In this document: positions 50,234 through 59,248 of the stretch, piece by piece
How the letters are laid out: each line of letters opens with the position of its first letter
Position numbering within the stretch: position 1 is the stretch's first letter
Assembly (NCBI GenBank): GCA_934316845.1
Contig: CAKRDZ010000016.1
Span: 9,076-73,075, forward strand
Direction of reading: 5' to 3'
DNA: 64,000 nt
Source of the DNA: an uncultured Eubacterium sp.
GTDB lineage: Bacteria > Bacillota > Clostridia > Lachnospirales > Lachnospiraceae
The notes under the pieces: generated by a model
Database searches by the model: none
The model's input: only the letters and a program-made list of their open reading frames with translations
What the model was told of the DNA's origin: nothing
Made by a program: the position numbers and the translations under genes

Positions 50234-50488
50234 ATGAAACGATATCAATTACGATACGCAGCAGGAACCTACTGGCTGTCCGATACAAAGCCGGAAGGAA
50301 GAGTGGTTCAAAGACCGTTTGAACTCAATGAAACAGCGGCAAAAATATGGAAAATGTTGGAAAGTAAAAAAAGTGCGGAAGAGATTGCTGCGGTTTTTTC
50401 CGAAGGAAATGAAGAAGAGGAAAAAGAGATACAGAAAGATATTGAAGGATTTATACAGGAACTGAGAAAGAATAACATTGACATCTGA
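50234..50488 (+). CDS. Stand-alone PqqD-like protein
   Basis: 84 residues, start ATG 50234 one base after the previous stop. The pattern RYAAGTYWLSDTKPEGRVVQ, then FELNETAAKIWKMLESKKSA and EEIAAVF matches the PqqD/RRE fold: an N-terminal beta sheet followed by three helices with the ELNETAAKIW motif. PqqD proteins bind peptide precursors for radical-SAM or other RiPP enzymes. No RiPP enzyme or precursor is visible here, so the partner is unknown. Fixed in the operon between a GT2 gene and the PelD-like gene. Confidence 0.8.
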   Translation: MKRYQLRYAAGTYWLSDTKPEGRVVQRPFELNETAAKIWKMLESKKSAEEIAAVFSEGNEEEEKEIQKDIEGFIQELRKNNIDI

Positions 50489-50510
50489 AACCCATCGTGG
50501 AGGTATTGTA

Positions 50511-52697
50511 ATGAATGTATTACTGATTGGAGGTCCCGGAAGTCTGACGAACCGCATGATCGTCAAACTGAAAAAAGAGGGACACTGGGTCAGTCTTCTG
50601 ACCGGAGAATCCTTTGCACGAAAAGGGTATGAAAAAGTATTTGAGACCTATTCATTTACATATGACAGTGACAGCCTCAAAGAAATATTTGAGAGCGTGT
50701 GCCCGGACTGTATACTTTTTATGGGAGCATACGATACAAATTTTAACTGGAATGAAAGCGAGAGAGAGGCGGTTCGCTTTATTTCTGCTATCATGAATAT
50801 TTTACTGTGCTATTCTTCAGAAAAAAATGTCCGCTTTGTATTTTTATCTTCGGATGAAGTATTTGGTAAAGGAAACAGGGAAGACATTTTAGAAGAGGAA
50901 CCGGTATGGGGAGATGCGCCAAAGACGACAGCGTTGATCCAGGCGGAGCAGATCTGCCGGGAATTTTCCAGAAACTGGGGGAAAGATGTTGTCATTCTGC
51001 GCTTGGATCATTTGTATCAGATTCCCCGGAATATTGGAGAAGCACTGCAAAATCCATGTGCAGAGCTGTGCATGAGTGCGCTGCGTGCGAATTATATCTC
51101 GGCAGATAAAGAGAAGGTGTATTCACTTTTGTATGAAGATGATGCCGTGGAATTTATCTATGAGATCATTGCGGCAAAGCATACCGAGTATGCGTTGTAT
51201 CATCTGTCTTCCGGGGATCCGGTCAGTGAATGGCAGATGGCGCAGGAGATCAAAAAAGCAATGGGAAATACGCACATTACTGTTTTGGAAGCAAAACGGG
51301 CGGAAAGCTGCCGCAGAGTTTTGTCAAACAAACGTTTTGCAGAAGAATTTCCAGCCAAAATTTACCATTCGCGCGAAGAAGGCGTGAAAAAAGTAGTAAA
51401 ATATATGAAAAGGAACAGGGCGGTATTTGTCGATGAAGCCGAAGAAGAATTATCACTTGGGAAGCGGATATTGCAGCAGTTTGGGTGGTTTTTGAAAGCG
51501 GTATTTCCGTTTTTGGAAAATATGGTATGTTTTATTCCGTTTTTTATGTTGAATAACCGGACGGTAGGAAGCCAGTATTTTTCAAGACTGGATTTTTATC
51601 TGTTTTATGTTCTTTTATTTGCCATCGTACACGGACAGCATCAGGCGCTTTTTTCCGCTGTTCTTGCCGTGTGTGGGTATCTGTTCCGCCAGATGTATAC
51701 AAGAAGCGGATTTGAAGTGATGCTTGATTATACTACGTATGTCTGGATGGCGCAGCTGTTTATATTGGGACTGGTGGTCGGTTATATGCGCGATCAGATC
51801 CGGGATATCCGGCAGGAGAGTGCAGAGATACAGGACAATCTGAACCGGCAGCTCGGAGATATGAAAGACATCAACAGCAGCAATGTCCGGGTAAAAGATG
51901 TTCTCGAACAGCAGGTGGTCGATCAGAAAGACAGCATTGGAAAGATTTACAGCATTACGTCTTCGCTGGAGCGTTATATGCCGGAAGAAGTATTGTTCCA
52001 TGCAGTGGAAATTGTCAGAGATCTGCTGAACTGTCCGGATGTGGCGATCTATACCGTACACCGATCCGGGTATGCCCGTATGTTTTCTGCCAGTTCGGAT
52101 GAAGCGAGAAAATTGGGAAATTCAATCCTGTATCAGGATATGACCGATATGTATGAGGCGTTGAAGGAGCAAAGGGTATACATTAACCGAAATCTGGATG
52201 CGTCGTATCCGCTTATGGCAAATGCAATCTACGACAATGAGGAGATGCAGATGATCCTGATGCTCTGGGGGCTTCCGTGGGAGCGCATGACGTTAGGCGA
52301 GGCGAACCGCCTTGTGGTGGTAAGTTATCTCATCCAGAATGCCGTGCTGCGTGCAAACCGTTATCTGGCAGCACTGGAGGAGAGGCGGTATCTGGCAGAT
52401 ACGAAGATTTTGGAGGCAGAGGCATTTACGTCTCTTGTACAAGCGTATTACAATGCCAAGAAAAAGAACCTTACCGAATGTACGCTGCTGCAGATCGAAT
52501 GTGATCCGGCAACATTTAAACGCAGTGAAGAAATTCTTTTGGATAATCTGCGCCAGACGGATTATCTGGGGACGATGGACGATGGAAAATTGTATGTGTT
52601 ATTGTCAAATACTGTAAAAACAGAAGCGCAGATCGTAGTAAACCGTTTTATGAAAGCGGGATTTAGCAGTCGTATTATCGACCGGATCGAGAGGTGA
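50511..52697 (+). CDS. SDR-like domain fused to a PelD-like c-di-GMP receptor
   Basis: Start at ATG 50511 (GGAGG 7-8 bases upstream). 728 residues. Residues 1-310 are an extended short-chain dehydrogenase/epimerase fold (VLLIGGPGSLTNRMIVKLKK, RFVFLSSDEVFG), but the catalytic YxxxK is replaced (DAPKTTALIQAEQ). Residues about 325-445 hold four membrane helices, followed by a short coiled coil. A GAF domain (about 460-610) precedes a C-terminal degenerate GGDEF. There R681-Q-T-D684 is an RxxD I-site, followed after YLGTM by DDGKL in place of GGDEF. This is the PelD plan: a non-catalytic GGDEF that binds c-di-GMP and gates Pel synthesis. Neighbours PelE-, PelF- and PelG-like support it. Confidence 0.85.
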   Translation: MNVLLIGGPGSLTNRMIVKLKKEGHWVSLLTGESFARKGYEKVFETYSFTYDSDSLKEIFESVCPDCILFMGAYDTNFNWNESEREAVRFISAIMNILLCYSSEKNVRFVFLSSDEVFGKGNREDILEEEPVWGDAPKTTALIQAEQICREFSRNWGKDVVILRLDHLYQIPRNIGEALQNPCAELCMSALRANYISADKEKVYSLLYEDDAVEFIYEIIAAKHTEYALYHLSSGDPVSEWQMAQEIKKAMGNTHITVLEAKRAESCRRVLSNKRFAEEFPAKIYHSREEGVKKVVKYMKRNRAVFVDEAEEELSLGKRILQQFGWFLKAVFPFLENMVCFIPFFMLNNRTVGSQYFSRLDFYLFYVLLFAIVHGQHQALFSAVLAVCGYLFRQMYTRSGFEVMLDYTTYVWMAQLFILGLVVGYMRDQIRDIRQESAEIQDNLNRQLGDMKDINSSNVRVKDVLEQQVVDQKDSIGKIYSITSSLERYMPEEVLFHAVEIVRDLLNCPDVAIYTVHRSGYARMFSASSDEARKLGNSILYQDMTDMYEALKEQRVYINRNLDASYPLMANAIYDNEEMQMILMLWGLPWERMTLGEANRLVVVSYLIQNAVLRANRYLAALEERRYLADTKILEAEAFTSLVQAYYNAKKKNLTECTLLQIECDPATFKRSEEILLDNLRQTDYLGTMDDGKLYVLLSNTVKTEAQIVVNRFMKAGFSSRIIDRIER

Positions 52698-52701
52698 CAG
52701 G

Positions 52702-53601
52702 ATGAAACTGCTATGGACCGTATTTATTCTCAATAGCTGTATCGCTGTGATCTATGGGATCTGGCGGATGAGAAAGCAGGATAATGATAAATTGGAAACG
52801 GCTGCCAAAATACTGGTTATACTGCTTTGTCCGATCGCAGGGGCATTGTTTCTGCTGGCAGGGTATGTGATTTACCGGTATGTATTCAAACGGGAGGTAG
52901 ATCTGGAAGATGTGGTATTCCGGAAAGAACGTGTAAAAACCTTTCTGCGTGCGGATGAAGACCGCGGAAGAACGATGGTTCCGATGGAAGAAGCGCTTGT
53001 AATTACCGATAAAACAAATCTCAGAAATCTCATGCTCAATGTCGTGCGGGCGGATACGAGAAATTCGCTTGCATCGATTGCCAAAGCATTGGACAGCGAG
53101 GATTCGGAGACATCGCATTATGCGGCATCGGTGCTGCAGGACGAACTCAATGGGTTCCGGGCGATGGTACAAAATGTCTATAATGAGATATTGGAAGAAA
53201 AGGAAGATCAGCTCGTGCATGTGAGATTGTTGATCGAATATATGAATCCGGTACTGAGCCAGCGGGTGTTTACTGACATGGAACAAAAAGACATGGTGCT
53301 CCGGATGGCATCAGTCTGCCAGATTTTATATGATAAAGAACCGGATAAGATGTCCGGAGAATATTTTGAAGGTATTGCCCTGCGGCTTTTGGAGATCAAA
53401 GAGTATGACCGCTGCCGTATATGGTGTGAGCGGGCGGTAAAATATTTTCCAAAGAGACTTTCTACCTATACCTGCCAGTTAAAATTGTATTTTTCCTGTG
53501 GGGACAGAGAGTCCTTTTTCCGTGTACTTGGAGAATTAAAGCAGTCTGATGTGGTGATTGATAATGAAACATTGGAACTGATCCGTGTATTTCAGTCATA
53601 A
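52702..53601 (+). CDS. PelE-like membrane protein
   Basis: 299 residues starting four bases after the PelD-like stop. Two N-terminal membrane helices (about 3-22 and 34-60) are followed by a cytoplasmic helical region: DLEDVVFRKERVKTFLRADE, then the stretch NLRNLMLNVVRADTRNSLAS. TPR-like helices follow (SGEYFEGIALRLLEIKEYDR) and an RCRIWCERAVKYFP repeat near the end. PelE of Pseudomonas has the same plan and scaffolds PelD with PelF and PelG. Sequence similarity is weak by eye; the call rests on architecture and position. Confidence 0.75.
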   Translation: MKLLWTVFILNSCIAVIYGIWRMRKQDNDKLETAAKILVILLCPIAGALFLLAGYVIYRYVFKREVDLEDVVFRKERVKTFLRADEDRGRTMVPMEEALVITDKTNLRNLMLNVVRADTRNSLASIAKALDSEDSETSHYAASVLQDELNGFRAMVQNVYNEILEEKEDQLVHVRLLIEYMNPVLSQRVFTDMEQKDMVLRMASVCQILYDKEPDKMSGEYFEGIALRLLEIKEYDRCRIWCERAVKYFPKRLSTYTCQLKLYFSCGDRESFFRVLGELKQSDVVIDNETLELIRVFQS

Positions 53602-53615
53602 GGGGAAGCGATGGT

Positions 53616-55937
53616 ATGTCAATGAAATTATATATGATATTAAAATTCATAGAGATTTTTTGTGCCTATATCGGAATGACTACGATCCTTCCGTTTTTTG
53701 TGCTGCGTACAAGACTGAAAAAACAGCGGATGACAGAAAAAATTCTGATGAGCTTTTTGGTTGGAAATTTTTATCTGATGAATCTGGTATTTGTACTCCA
53801 GCTGCTGCATATCTCAAACCGGTGGACACTTATTTTCGGAACCGGGATCCCGGCGTTTGCAGTCTGGGTGCGTCTTAACCATATTCCCGTCCGGGGGAAG
53901 ATAAAAGCATCGTGGGAGACGATGCATAAACTTGCGACACGGCGTATCAGTGGAAAACGGGTTTTATATAATGTGGCAGGGCGTATGGCAAAGCGTGTGA
54001 AATGGCTGGTTTGTTATGTGGCGAAGGCATTTTTTAAACGGCCGGTTGAATGGATTCTCGTACTGGGAATTCTTGGCACGGCGGCGTGGTTTTACGGTGT
54101 CGGAAAACTGCAGGTATACGGATATACGGCATCGGATACTCCCGTGCATCTGTATTGGATCAATGGAATGGAAGAAAACAACATATTTATTGATGGCGTA
54201 TATCCTTTTGGGTATCACTGCATTATTTATTATCTGCATGCGGTATTTCAGATTGACAGTTATGTATTGATGTGTTTATTTTCACTGGTGCAGACGATTG
54301 CGATCCATCTCGTGCTTCTTGCGTTTCTGCGTCTTTGCTGTAAAAGCCGTTACGTCTCTTATGCGGTAGTATTGCTTTATACACTTGGAAATTTTTTACA
54401 GCCATCCACCTATCTGCGGTTTTTTGCCGTGCTGCCGCAGGAGTATGGAATGCTTTTTATCCTGCCGGCGGCGTATTTTGCCTTCCGTTTTTTTGCCGCC
54501 CGGAAACGGGAATTACAAGGGAAAAAGACCCGGTTGTCGTCGGCGTGGTGCTTGACATTTTTTTCCATGAGTTTTGGGATGACACTTGCGGTACATTTTT
54601 ATGATACGATGGTCGCCGGCTTGTTCTGTGTGGGAATCGCCCTTGGATATGTGGGGTGGTTTGTCCGGGGAAAATATTTTTGGCGGGTTGTCCTGGCTTG
54701 CTTTCTTGGCGTTTTTTCAGCGGTTCTCCCGATGGCCATTGCCTTTGTATCCGGGACGCCTTTACAGGGAAGTCTTGGCTGGGGAATGAGTGTCATTCAG
54801 GGAGACGATGCAGAGGCGGAGAGTGTAAGAGGAGGTGCTGTACAGCAGATTTCCGGCAATGCGACAGTATATTATTATGACAGTGATGGAAATCTTTTAC
54901 AGGAGAACTCGGTGGATACGAAGGAGGCGCTGGAAAAGACAAAGCATCTGGATGTGCCATTGACGCAAAAACTCTCCCGTGTCTGGTCGAAGATGACAAC
55001 GACGATCAAAGATGCGGTTTTAAATGAACCACCGGCCTGGTATACGATGGTAGTAGTCGGAGCGTTTGGACTGCTGTTTGTCTTTGGCATTCTCTTTTTT
55101 CTGTTGAAGAGGCGCCAATATGCGGCGATGCTTCTTTCCATGGGATGGTTTATGCTGGTATTATGGATGCTGCAGACGGCGAAAGAACTGGGACTTCCGG
55201 AGTTGATGGATGGAAGCCGCTGTCGTATTTATTTTGCATATATGCTTCCGGTTGTCTTTGGATTTGTTGTGGATGCGGCGATCCGGCTGGTGGTATATCC
55301 GAAATCCTGGCGGATCTTACGTGATTTCATATCCTTTGCCTGCATCGGTGCCATTGTCCTGCTTCTGTGGGATGGAAATTATCGGAAACCACTTGTGGAA
55401 AATACGGCACTTGTGACCAATGAAGCACTTGCCAGCCTGACAAGTATTATACGGCAGGAAGAAGATTACACCTGGACGATCGTATCTGCCAACGACGAAA
55501 CCCAGATGGGATTGTATCATGGATATCACTATGAATTGATTTCTTTTTTACGGGAGATGGAATATAACAATGCGCAGCCGGGGGAGGATCTGAATATCAA
55601 GATCCCGACGGATCATGTGTATGTTTTTGTGGAAAAAATCCCGCTTGATTATACGGAACATTATGAAAAAAGCGGGCAGGCGATCTCCGAAGAAGGAGCC
55701 AGACAGGAACTTCCGAATGTTGGCGGAATTGCGATGTATAAGGGAGAATACCGCTGGATCCTGGTGTCCCGTCTGTACTACTGGGCAAAGGAATTTAGCA
55801 GGCTGTATCCAACCAATGTAAGTGTGTATTGTGAGACAGACAATTTTGTGTGTTATAAGATTACGCAAAATCCATACCGGCTGTTTAACTTTGCCATTGA
55901 CTATGGATATAATTCCGGGAAGGCAGGGGGTGAATGA
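53616..55937 (+). CDS. Large polytopic membrane protein of the polysaccharide locus
   Basis: 773 residues. There are about 14 predicted membrane helices: three at the N-terminus, a group at about 140-400, a loop with GDDAEAESVRGGAVQQISGN (about 390-470), then more helices to about 610 and a soluble C-terminus. The loop TASDTPVHLYWINGMEENNI, followed by DGVYPFGYHCIIYYLHAVF, resembles the first extracellular loop of GT-C fold glycosyltransferases (acidic residue, then Pro-x-Gly-x-His). It may add a lipid-linked sugar outside the membrane, which is inference. No counterpart is known in the Pseudomonas pel operon. The end overlaps nothing, but the next gene starts one base after its stop. Confidence 0.7.
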   Translation: MSMKLYMILKFIEIFCAYIGMTTILPFFVLRTRLKKQRMTEKILMSFLVGNFYLMNLVFVLQLLHISNRWTLIFGTGIPAFAVWVRLNHIPVRGKIKASWETMHKLATRRISGKRVLYNVAGRMAKRVKWLVCYVAKAFFKRPVEWILVLGILGTAAWFYGVGKLQVYGYTASDTPVHLYWINGMEENNIFIDGVYPFGYHCIIYYLHAVFQIDSYVLMCLFSLVQTIAIHLVLLAFLRLCCKSRYVSYAVVLLYTLGNFLQPSTYLRFFAVLPQEYGMLFILPAAYFAFRFFAARKRELQGKKTRLSSAWCLTFFSMSFGMTLAVHFYDTMVAGLFCVGIALGYVGWFVRGKYFWRVVLACFLGVFSAVLPMAIAFVSGTPLQGSLGWGMSVIQGDDAEAESVRGGAVQQISGNATVYYYDSDGNLLQENSVDTKEALEKTKHLDVPLTQKLSRVWSKMTTTIKDAVLNEPPAWYTMVVVGAFGLLFVFGILFFLLKRRQYAAMLLSMGWFMLVLWMLQTAKELGLPELMDGSRCRIYFAYMLPVVFGFVVDAAIRLVVYPKSWRILRDFISFACIGAIVLLLWDGNYRKPLVENTALVTNEALASLTSIIRQEEDYTWTIVSANDETQMGLYHGYHYELISFLREMEYNNAQPGEDLNIKIPTDHVYVFVEKIPLDYTEHYEKSGQAISEEGARQELPNVGGIAMYKGEYRWILVSRLYYWAKEFSRLYPTNVSVYCETDNFVCYKITQNPYRLFNFAIDYGYNSGKAGGE

Positions 55938-55938
55938 G

Positions 55939-57738
55939 ATGGTATCCAAACGTAGATTTTTTATCCTGGTCATGATGATGTTTGTGCTGCTTTTTATGTT
56001 CCAATTTACACAGGTTGTGAAAGAAAATGGAAATACGTATGACACCAATCAATATTTACAAAAAAAGGAAAATGTCAAAACCTGTGATCTGGAGGCGAGT
56101 GACAAAACGGCTGTGTTTATCGGAGAGAAAGAAGGGGCTTATGGAAAAATGGCAGCTCAATGGGCCGGTTATACAAAACGAAAGCTTTTGACATTTTCTT
56201 CCATTCAGGAATGCCCGGAGGACATGGCAGCAGACAGTGATATTATCATCCTGCAAAAAGAAGCGGTGTCTGGTGATTCCGATCTGGATCAGGTGCTTGC
56301 CTATACAAACCGGGGAATTTCTTTTGTGTTTTGCAGTCTCCCGGACGTGAAAACCATTTCGATGAGCAGCCGCTGGCGGAAGGTGCTTGGAATCCGTCAG
56401 GTCCGGCAGGAAAGCGTAGAACTAACCGGCGTCAACCTGTTTGATGGTTTTTTGCTTGGCGGACAGGCAATCTATGAGCCGGCAGATGAAAAAGAGAAAG
56501 AAGAACGTCAGGATCTGGCAGACCGGATCCCCTGGTATGAACTGGAAAACGGATGCAAGTCTTACATGGTGGGGATGCTTGCGGACGAATCCGTGAAAAA
56601 TGAACAGCTGCCGCCAATCGTATGGCGGGCGTCGGTGGGGGAGGCAAAAGTATTTGCGGTGAATGGAGACTATATGGAAGACTGCACAGGAATTGGCTTT
56701 TTGGATGCTATGATGTCGGAACTGCACCGTTATGAAATTTATCCGGTAGTAAATGCACAAAGTATGTCGATGGCAAATTTTTCCGGATTTGCCAGTGAAA
56801 ATAAAGAGAAAATGAAAACCCTGTACAGCCGGGAGTCAATGGCGGTATTCCGGGATATTATCTGGCCGGGGCTTTGTGCCAATCGGGAACAGTCGGGAGG
56901 AAAACTTACCTGTTTCTTTTCGCCCCAGATGGATTACGATGATGAAAATCTGCCCGATTCCGAGCAGTGGATTTTTTACCTCAAGGAATTGCGCGAAAAA
57001 TCGGCAGAGGCCGGTATTTCTATGGATAATTTTGGAATTGTTGATCCGCTGCAAAAGGTAAAAAAGGATACGTTATTTATAAAGCAGACGGGCAGCCGGT
57101 ATTTGTATGGGGCGGCCTATGTGACAAAAGCGCAGAAGGCAGCTTATGAAAATGCACTTTCACAGTCCGCATTTTCCTCTGTGACAACATTGGTCGGTGA
57201 TTATTTGGAAGATACGGTTATTGCGAAAGAGGGAGCTGCGATGACATTGCAGGCAGTCACCAGCAATGGAATTTCACATACGTACCGGGAAGATATCCGG
57301 ATGAAGAGTCTGCAGACTTCGCTTGCGTATTCCAATATTGTGTTTGATTTAAAACAAATTCTCTGGCCGCAGGAAAAGAAAGACAGATGGGAAGTGCTGT
57401 TTGAAAAGTTTGCGAGTAACACCAATACATTTTGGAAAGCATTTGACTGTTTTGACAAAACGACGGTATCCGAAGCAGATGGCAGGATCCGCAGTTTTTT
57501 GGCTTCCGATTATGAGGACAGCTGCGAGGGAGATACGATCCGCTTAACAGTCTCCGGTGCGGTCGATGGGGAGACGACATGGTTTCTTTTGCGGACACAT
57601 GAGGAAGAGGTCGAAGCGGTGTCCGGGGCCTCCCTTATTGAAGTCGAAGAAGGGGCGTATCTGGTTGCTGCAAATCAGGCAGAAGTTACACTGCGGCTCA
57701 AACCGCAAAACGAATTGTATTATACGCTCTCGGATTGA
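55939..57738 (+). CDS. DUF2194 family protein of the Pel-like locus
   Basis: Start at ATG 55939 (AGGGGGTGA upstream); the longer frame overlaps the previous gene. The 599 residues begin with a signal/membrane segment (about 7-24). An ordered extracellular part follows: TAVFIGEKEGAYGKMAAQWA, DIIILQKEAVSGDSDLDQVL and ENGCKSYMVGML in the first half, and a deacetylase-like second half with FFSPQMDYDD, SMDNFGIVDP and ISHTYREDI. DUF2194 proteins co-occur with pelF/pelG, and in Gram-positive pel loci a deacetylase-type PelA-like protein occupies this slot. Whether metal ligands are intact could not be confirmed, so activity is open. Confidence 0.75.
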   Translation: MVSKRRFFILVMMMFVLLFMFQFTQVVKENGNTYDTNQYLQKKENVKTCDLEASDKTAVFIGEKEGAYGKMAAQWAGYTKRKLLTFSSIQECPEDMAADSDIIILQKEAVSGDSDLDQVLAYTNRGISFVFCSLPDVKTISMSSRWRKVLGIRQVRQESVELTGVNLFDGFLLGGQAIYEPADEKEKEERQDLADRIPWYELENGCKSYMVGMLADESVKNEQLPPIVWRASVGEAKVFAVNGDYMEDCTGIGFLDAMMSELHRYEIYPVVNAQSMSMANFSGFASENKEKMKTLYSRESMAVFRDIIWPGLCANREQSGGKLTCFFSPQMDYDDENLPDSEQWIFYLKELREKSAEAGISMDNFGIVDPLQKVKKDTLFIKQTGSRYLYGAAYVTKAQKAAYENALSQSAFSSVTTLVGDYLEDTVIAKEGAAMTLQAVTSNGISHTYREDIRMKSLQTSLAYSNIVFDLKQILWPQEKKDRWEVLFEKFASNTNTFWKAFDCFDKTTVSEADGRIRSFLASDYEDSCEGDTIRLTVSGAVDGETTWFLLRTHEEEVEAVSGASLIEVEEGAYLVAANQAEVTLRLKPQNELYYTLSD

Positions 57739-57757
57739 GGGCAGAAAGGAGAGCCAA

Positions 57758-59218
57758 ATGAAGGTTTGTATCGTGGCAGAGGGATGTTATCCGTATGTAG
57801 TAGGCGGTGTATCGAGCTGGATCCACAGCATGATCCGGTCATTTCCCAATCTTGAATTCCAGATACTGGCAATTATTTCCAACCGTTCACTAAGTGGAAA
57901 ATTTGCCTACGAACTGCCGGAAAATGTCACGCAGGTGCATGAAGTGTATCTGGAGGACTTTGACTGGGATGGTGCCGGCAGCAAGGGAAAAGAAATCCGC
58001 CTGAACAAAAAAGAATACAAGGCGGTGCGCAGTATGATCCTAAACCGTGAGATTGACTGGAATGTCATTTTTGACCTTTTTCAAAACCGTAAATTTTCGC
58101 TGGATAAACTGCTGATGGGGCCGGATTTTTATCATTTGGTATCCGAGTGCTATCAGAAAAATTATCCGCATATCGTCTTTTCGGACTTTCTTTGGACGAT
58201 GCGGTCGATCTATCTGCCACTCTTTCTGGTGCTGAAAACGAAGATTCCGAAAGCGGATCTGTATCACTGTGTGGCAACCGGCTATGCGGGGGTTTTAGGA
58301 AGTATGGCAAAGCATCTGTACGGCTGTGGTCTTTTGATCTCAGAACATGGGATCTATACGAGAGAGAGAGAGGAAGAGATCATCAAGGCATCCTGGGTAG
58401 CCGGGGTATACAAAAATATATGGATCGAGCAGTTTAAAAAAATGTCCCTTCTTGCCTATGACCAGGCGGATATCGTGACAAGTCTTTATGCCAGAGCGAG
58501 GCAGCTGCAGCTGGAACTGGGCTGTCCGGCAGAAAAGACGAGGGTAACGCCCAATGGTATCGACGTAGAACGGCTGGCAGATCTTCCGGGAAAGACAGAG
58601 GAGGAAAAGCAAATGATCCACATAGGTGCGGTACTCCGTGTCACACCGATCAAAGATGTGAAGACAATGATCCAGGCATTTGCCTTTGCCAAGAAAAAGG
58701 TGGAAAATCTGAAATTGTGGATCATGGGTCCCTGCGATGAGGATGAGCAGTATGCAAAAGAGTGCTTTGATCTTGTTGAAGCATTGAATGTAAAAGATGT
58801 GGTATTTACCGGACGGGTAGATATCCGGGAATATCTTGGCAGAATGGATTTTACGATATTGACAAGCATCAGCGAAGGACAGCCGCTTACCATCTTAGAA
58901 AGTTATGCAGCGCATAAACCGGTGATCGCGACAGATGTCGGAAACTGCCGTGAATTGATCTATGGCGAAAAAGAGGGCGAAAAGCCAGCGGGGATTTTGA
59001 CCCATATTATGAATCTCGAAGAGCTTTCCGAGGCAATGGTGGAACTGGCAGAAAATGACAAATTAAGGAGCGACATGGGAGAGGCGGGATACGAGCGTGT
59101 GATGAACGGATACAAGGTGCAGGATATGAAGCAGGTATACCGTGGCATCTACCGGGAATTTTCCCAAAAAAGGAAAGAGAAATGGAGCGAGCAGCCATTT
59201 CACATAAAAAAGTCTTGA
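57758..59218 (+). CDS. pelF: GT4 glycosyltransferase PelF
   Basis: Start at ATG 57758 (AAGGAG six bases upstream); an upstream frame overlaps the previous gene. The 486 residues are a GT-B fold. The glycine-rich N-terminus VCIVAEGCYPYVVGGVSSWI, the PelF-characteristic EHGIYTRERE, VTPNGIDVERL, HIGAVLRVTPIKDVKTMIQA, and the donor-site TSISEGQPLTILESYAAHKP all fit PelF. The family uses UDP-sugars (UDP-GalNAc or UDP-GlcNAc in Pseudomonas and Bacillus) to polymerise Pel in the cytoplasm. It is followed by pelG, the usual order. Confidence 0.92.
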   Translation: MKVCIVAEGCYPYVVGGVSSWIHSMIRSFPNLEFQILAIISNRSLSGKFAYELPENVTQVHEVYLEDFDWDGAGSKGKEIRLNKKEYKAVRSMILNREIDWNVIFDLFQNRKFSLDKLLMGPDFYHLVSECYQKNYPHIVFSDFLWTMRSIYLPLFLVLKTKIPKADLYHCVATGYAGVLGSMAKHLYGCGLLISEHGIYTREREEEIIKASWVAGVYKNIWIEQFKKMSLLAYDQADIVTSLYARARQLQLELGCPAEKTRVTPNGIDVERLADLPGKTEEEKQMIHIGAVLRVTPIKDVKTMIQAFAFAKKKVENLKLWIMGPCDEDEQYAKECFDLVEALNVKDVVFTGRVDIREYLGRMDFTILTSISEGQPLTILESYAAHKPVIATDVGNCRELIYGEKEGEKPAGILTHIMNLEELSEAMVELAENDKLRSDMGEAGYERVMNGYKVQDMKQVYRGIYREFSQKRKEKWSEQPFHIKKS

Positions 59219-59248
59219 ATGTGATAAAGCAGAAAATGGAGGAAGACG

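Noticed and set aside
57557..57757. A 67-codon N-terminal extension of PelF
   Set aside because: It overlaps the DUF2194 gene in another frame; ATG 57758 has a proper ribosome site and the normal family N-terminus.
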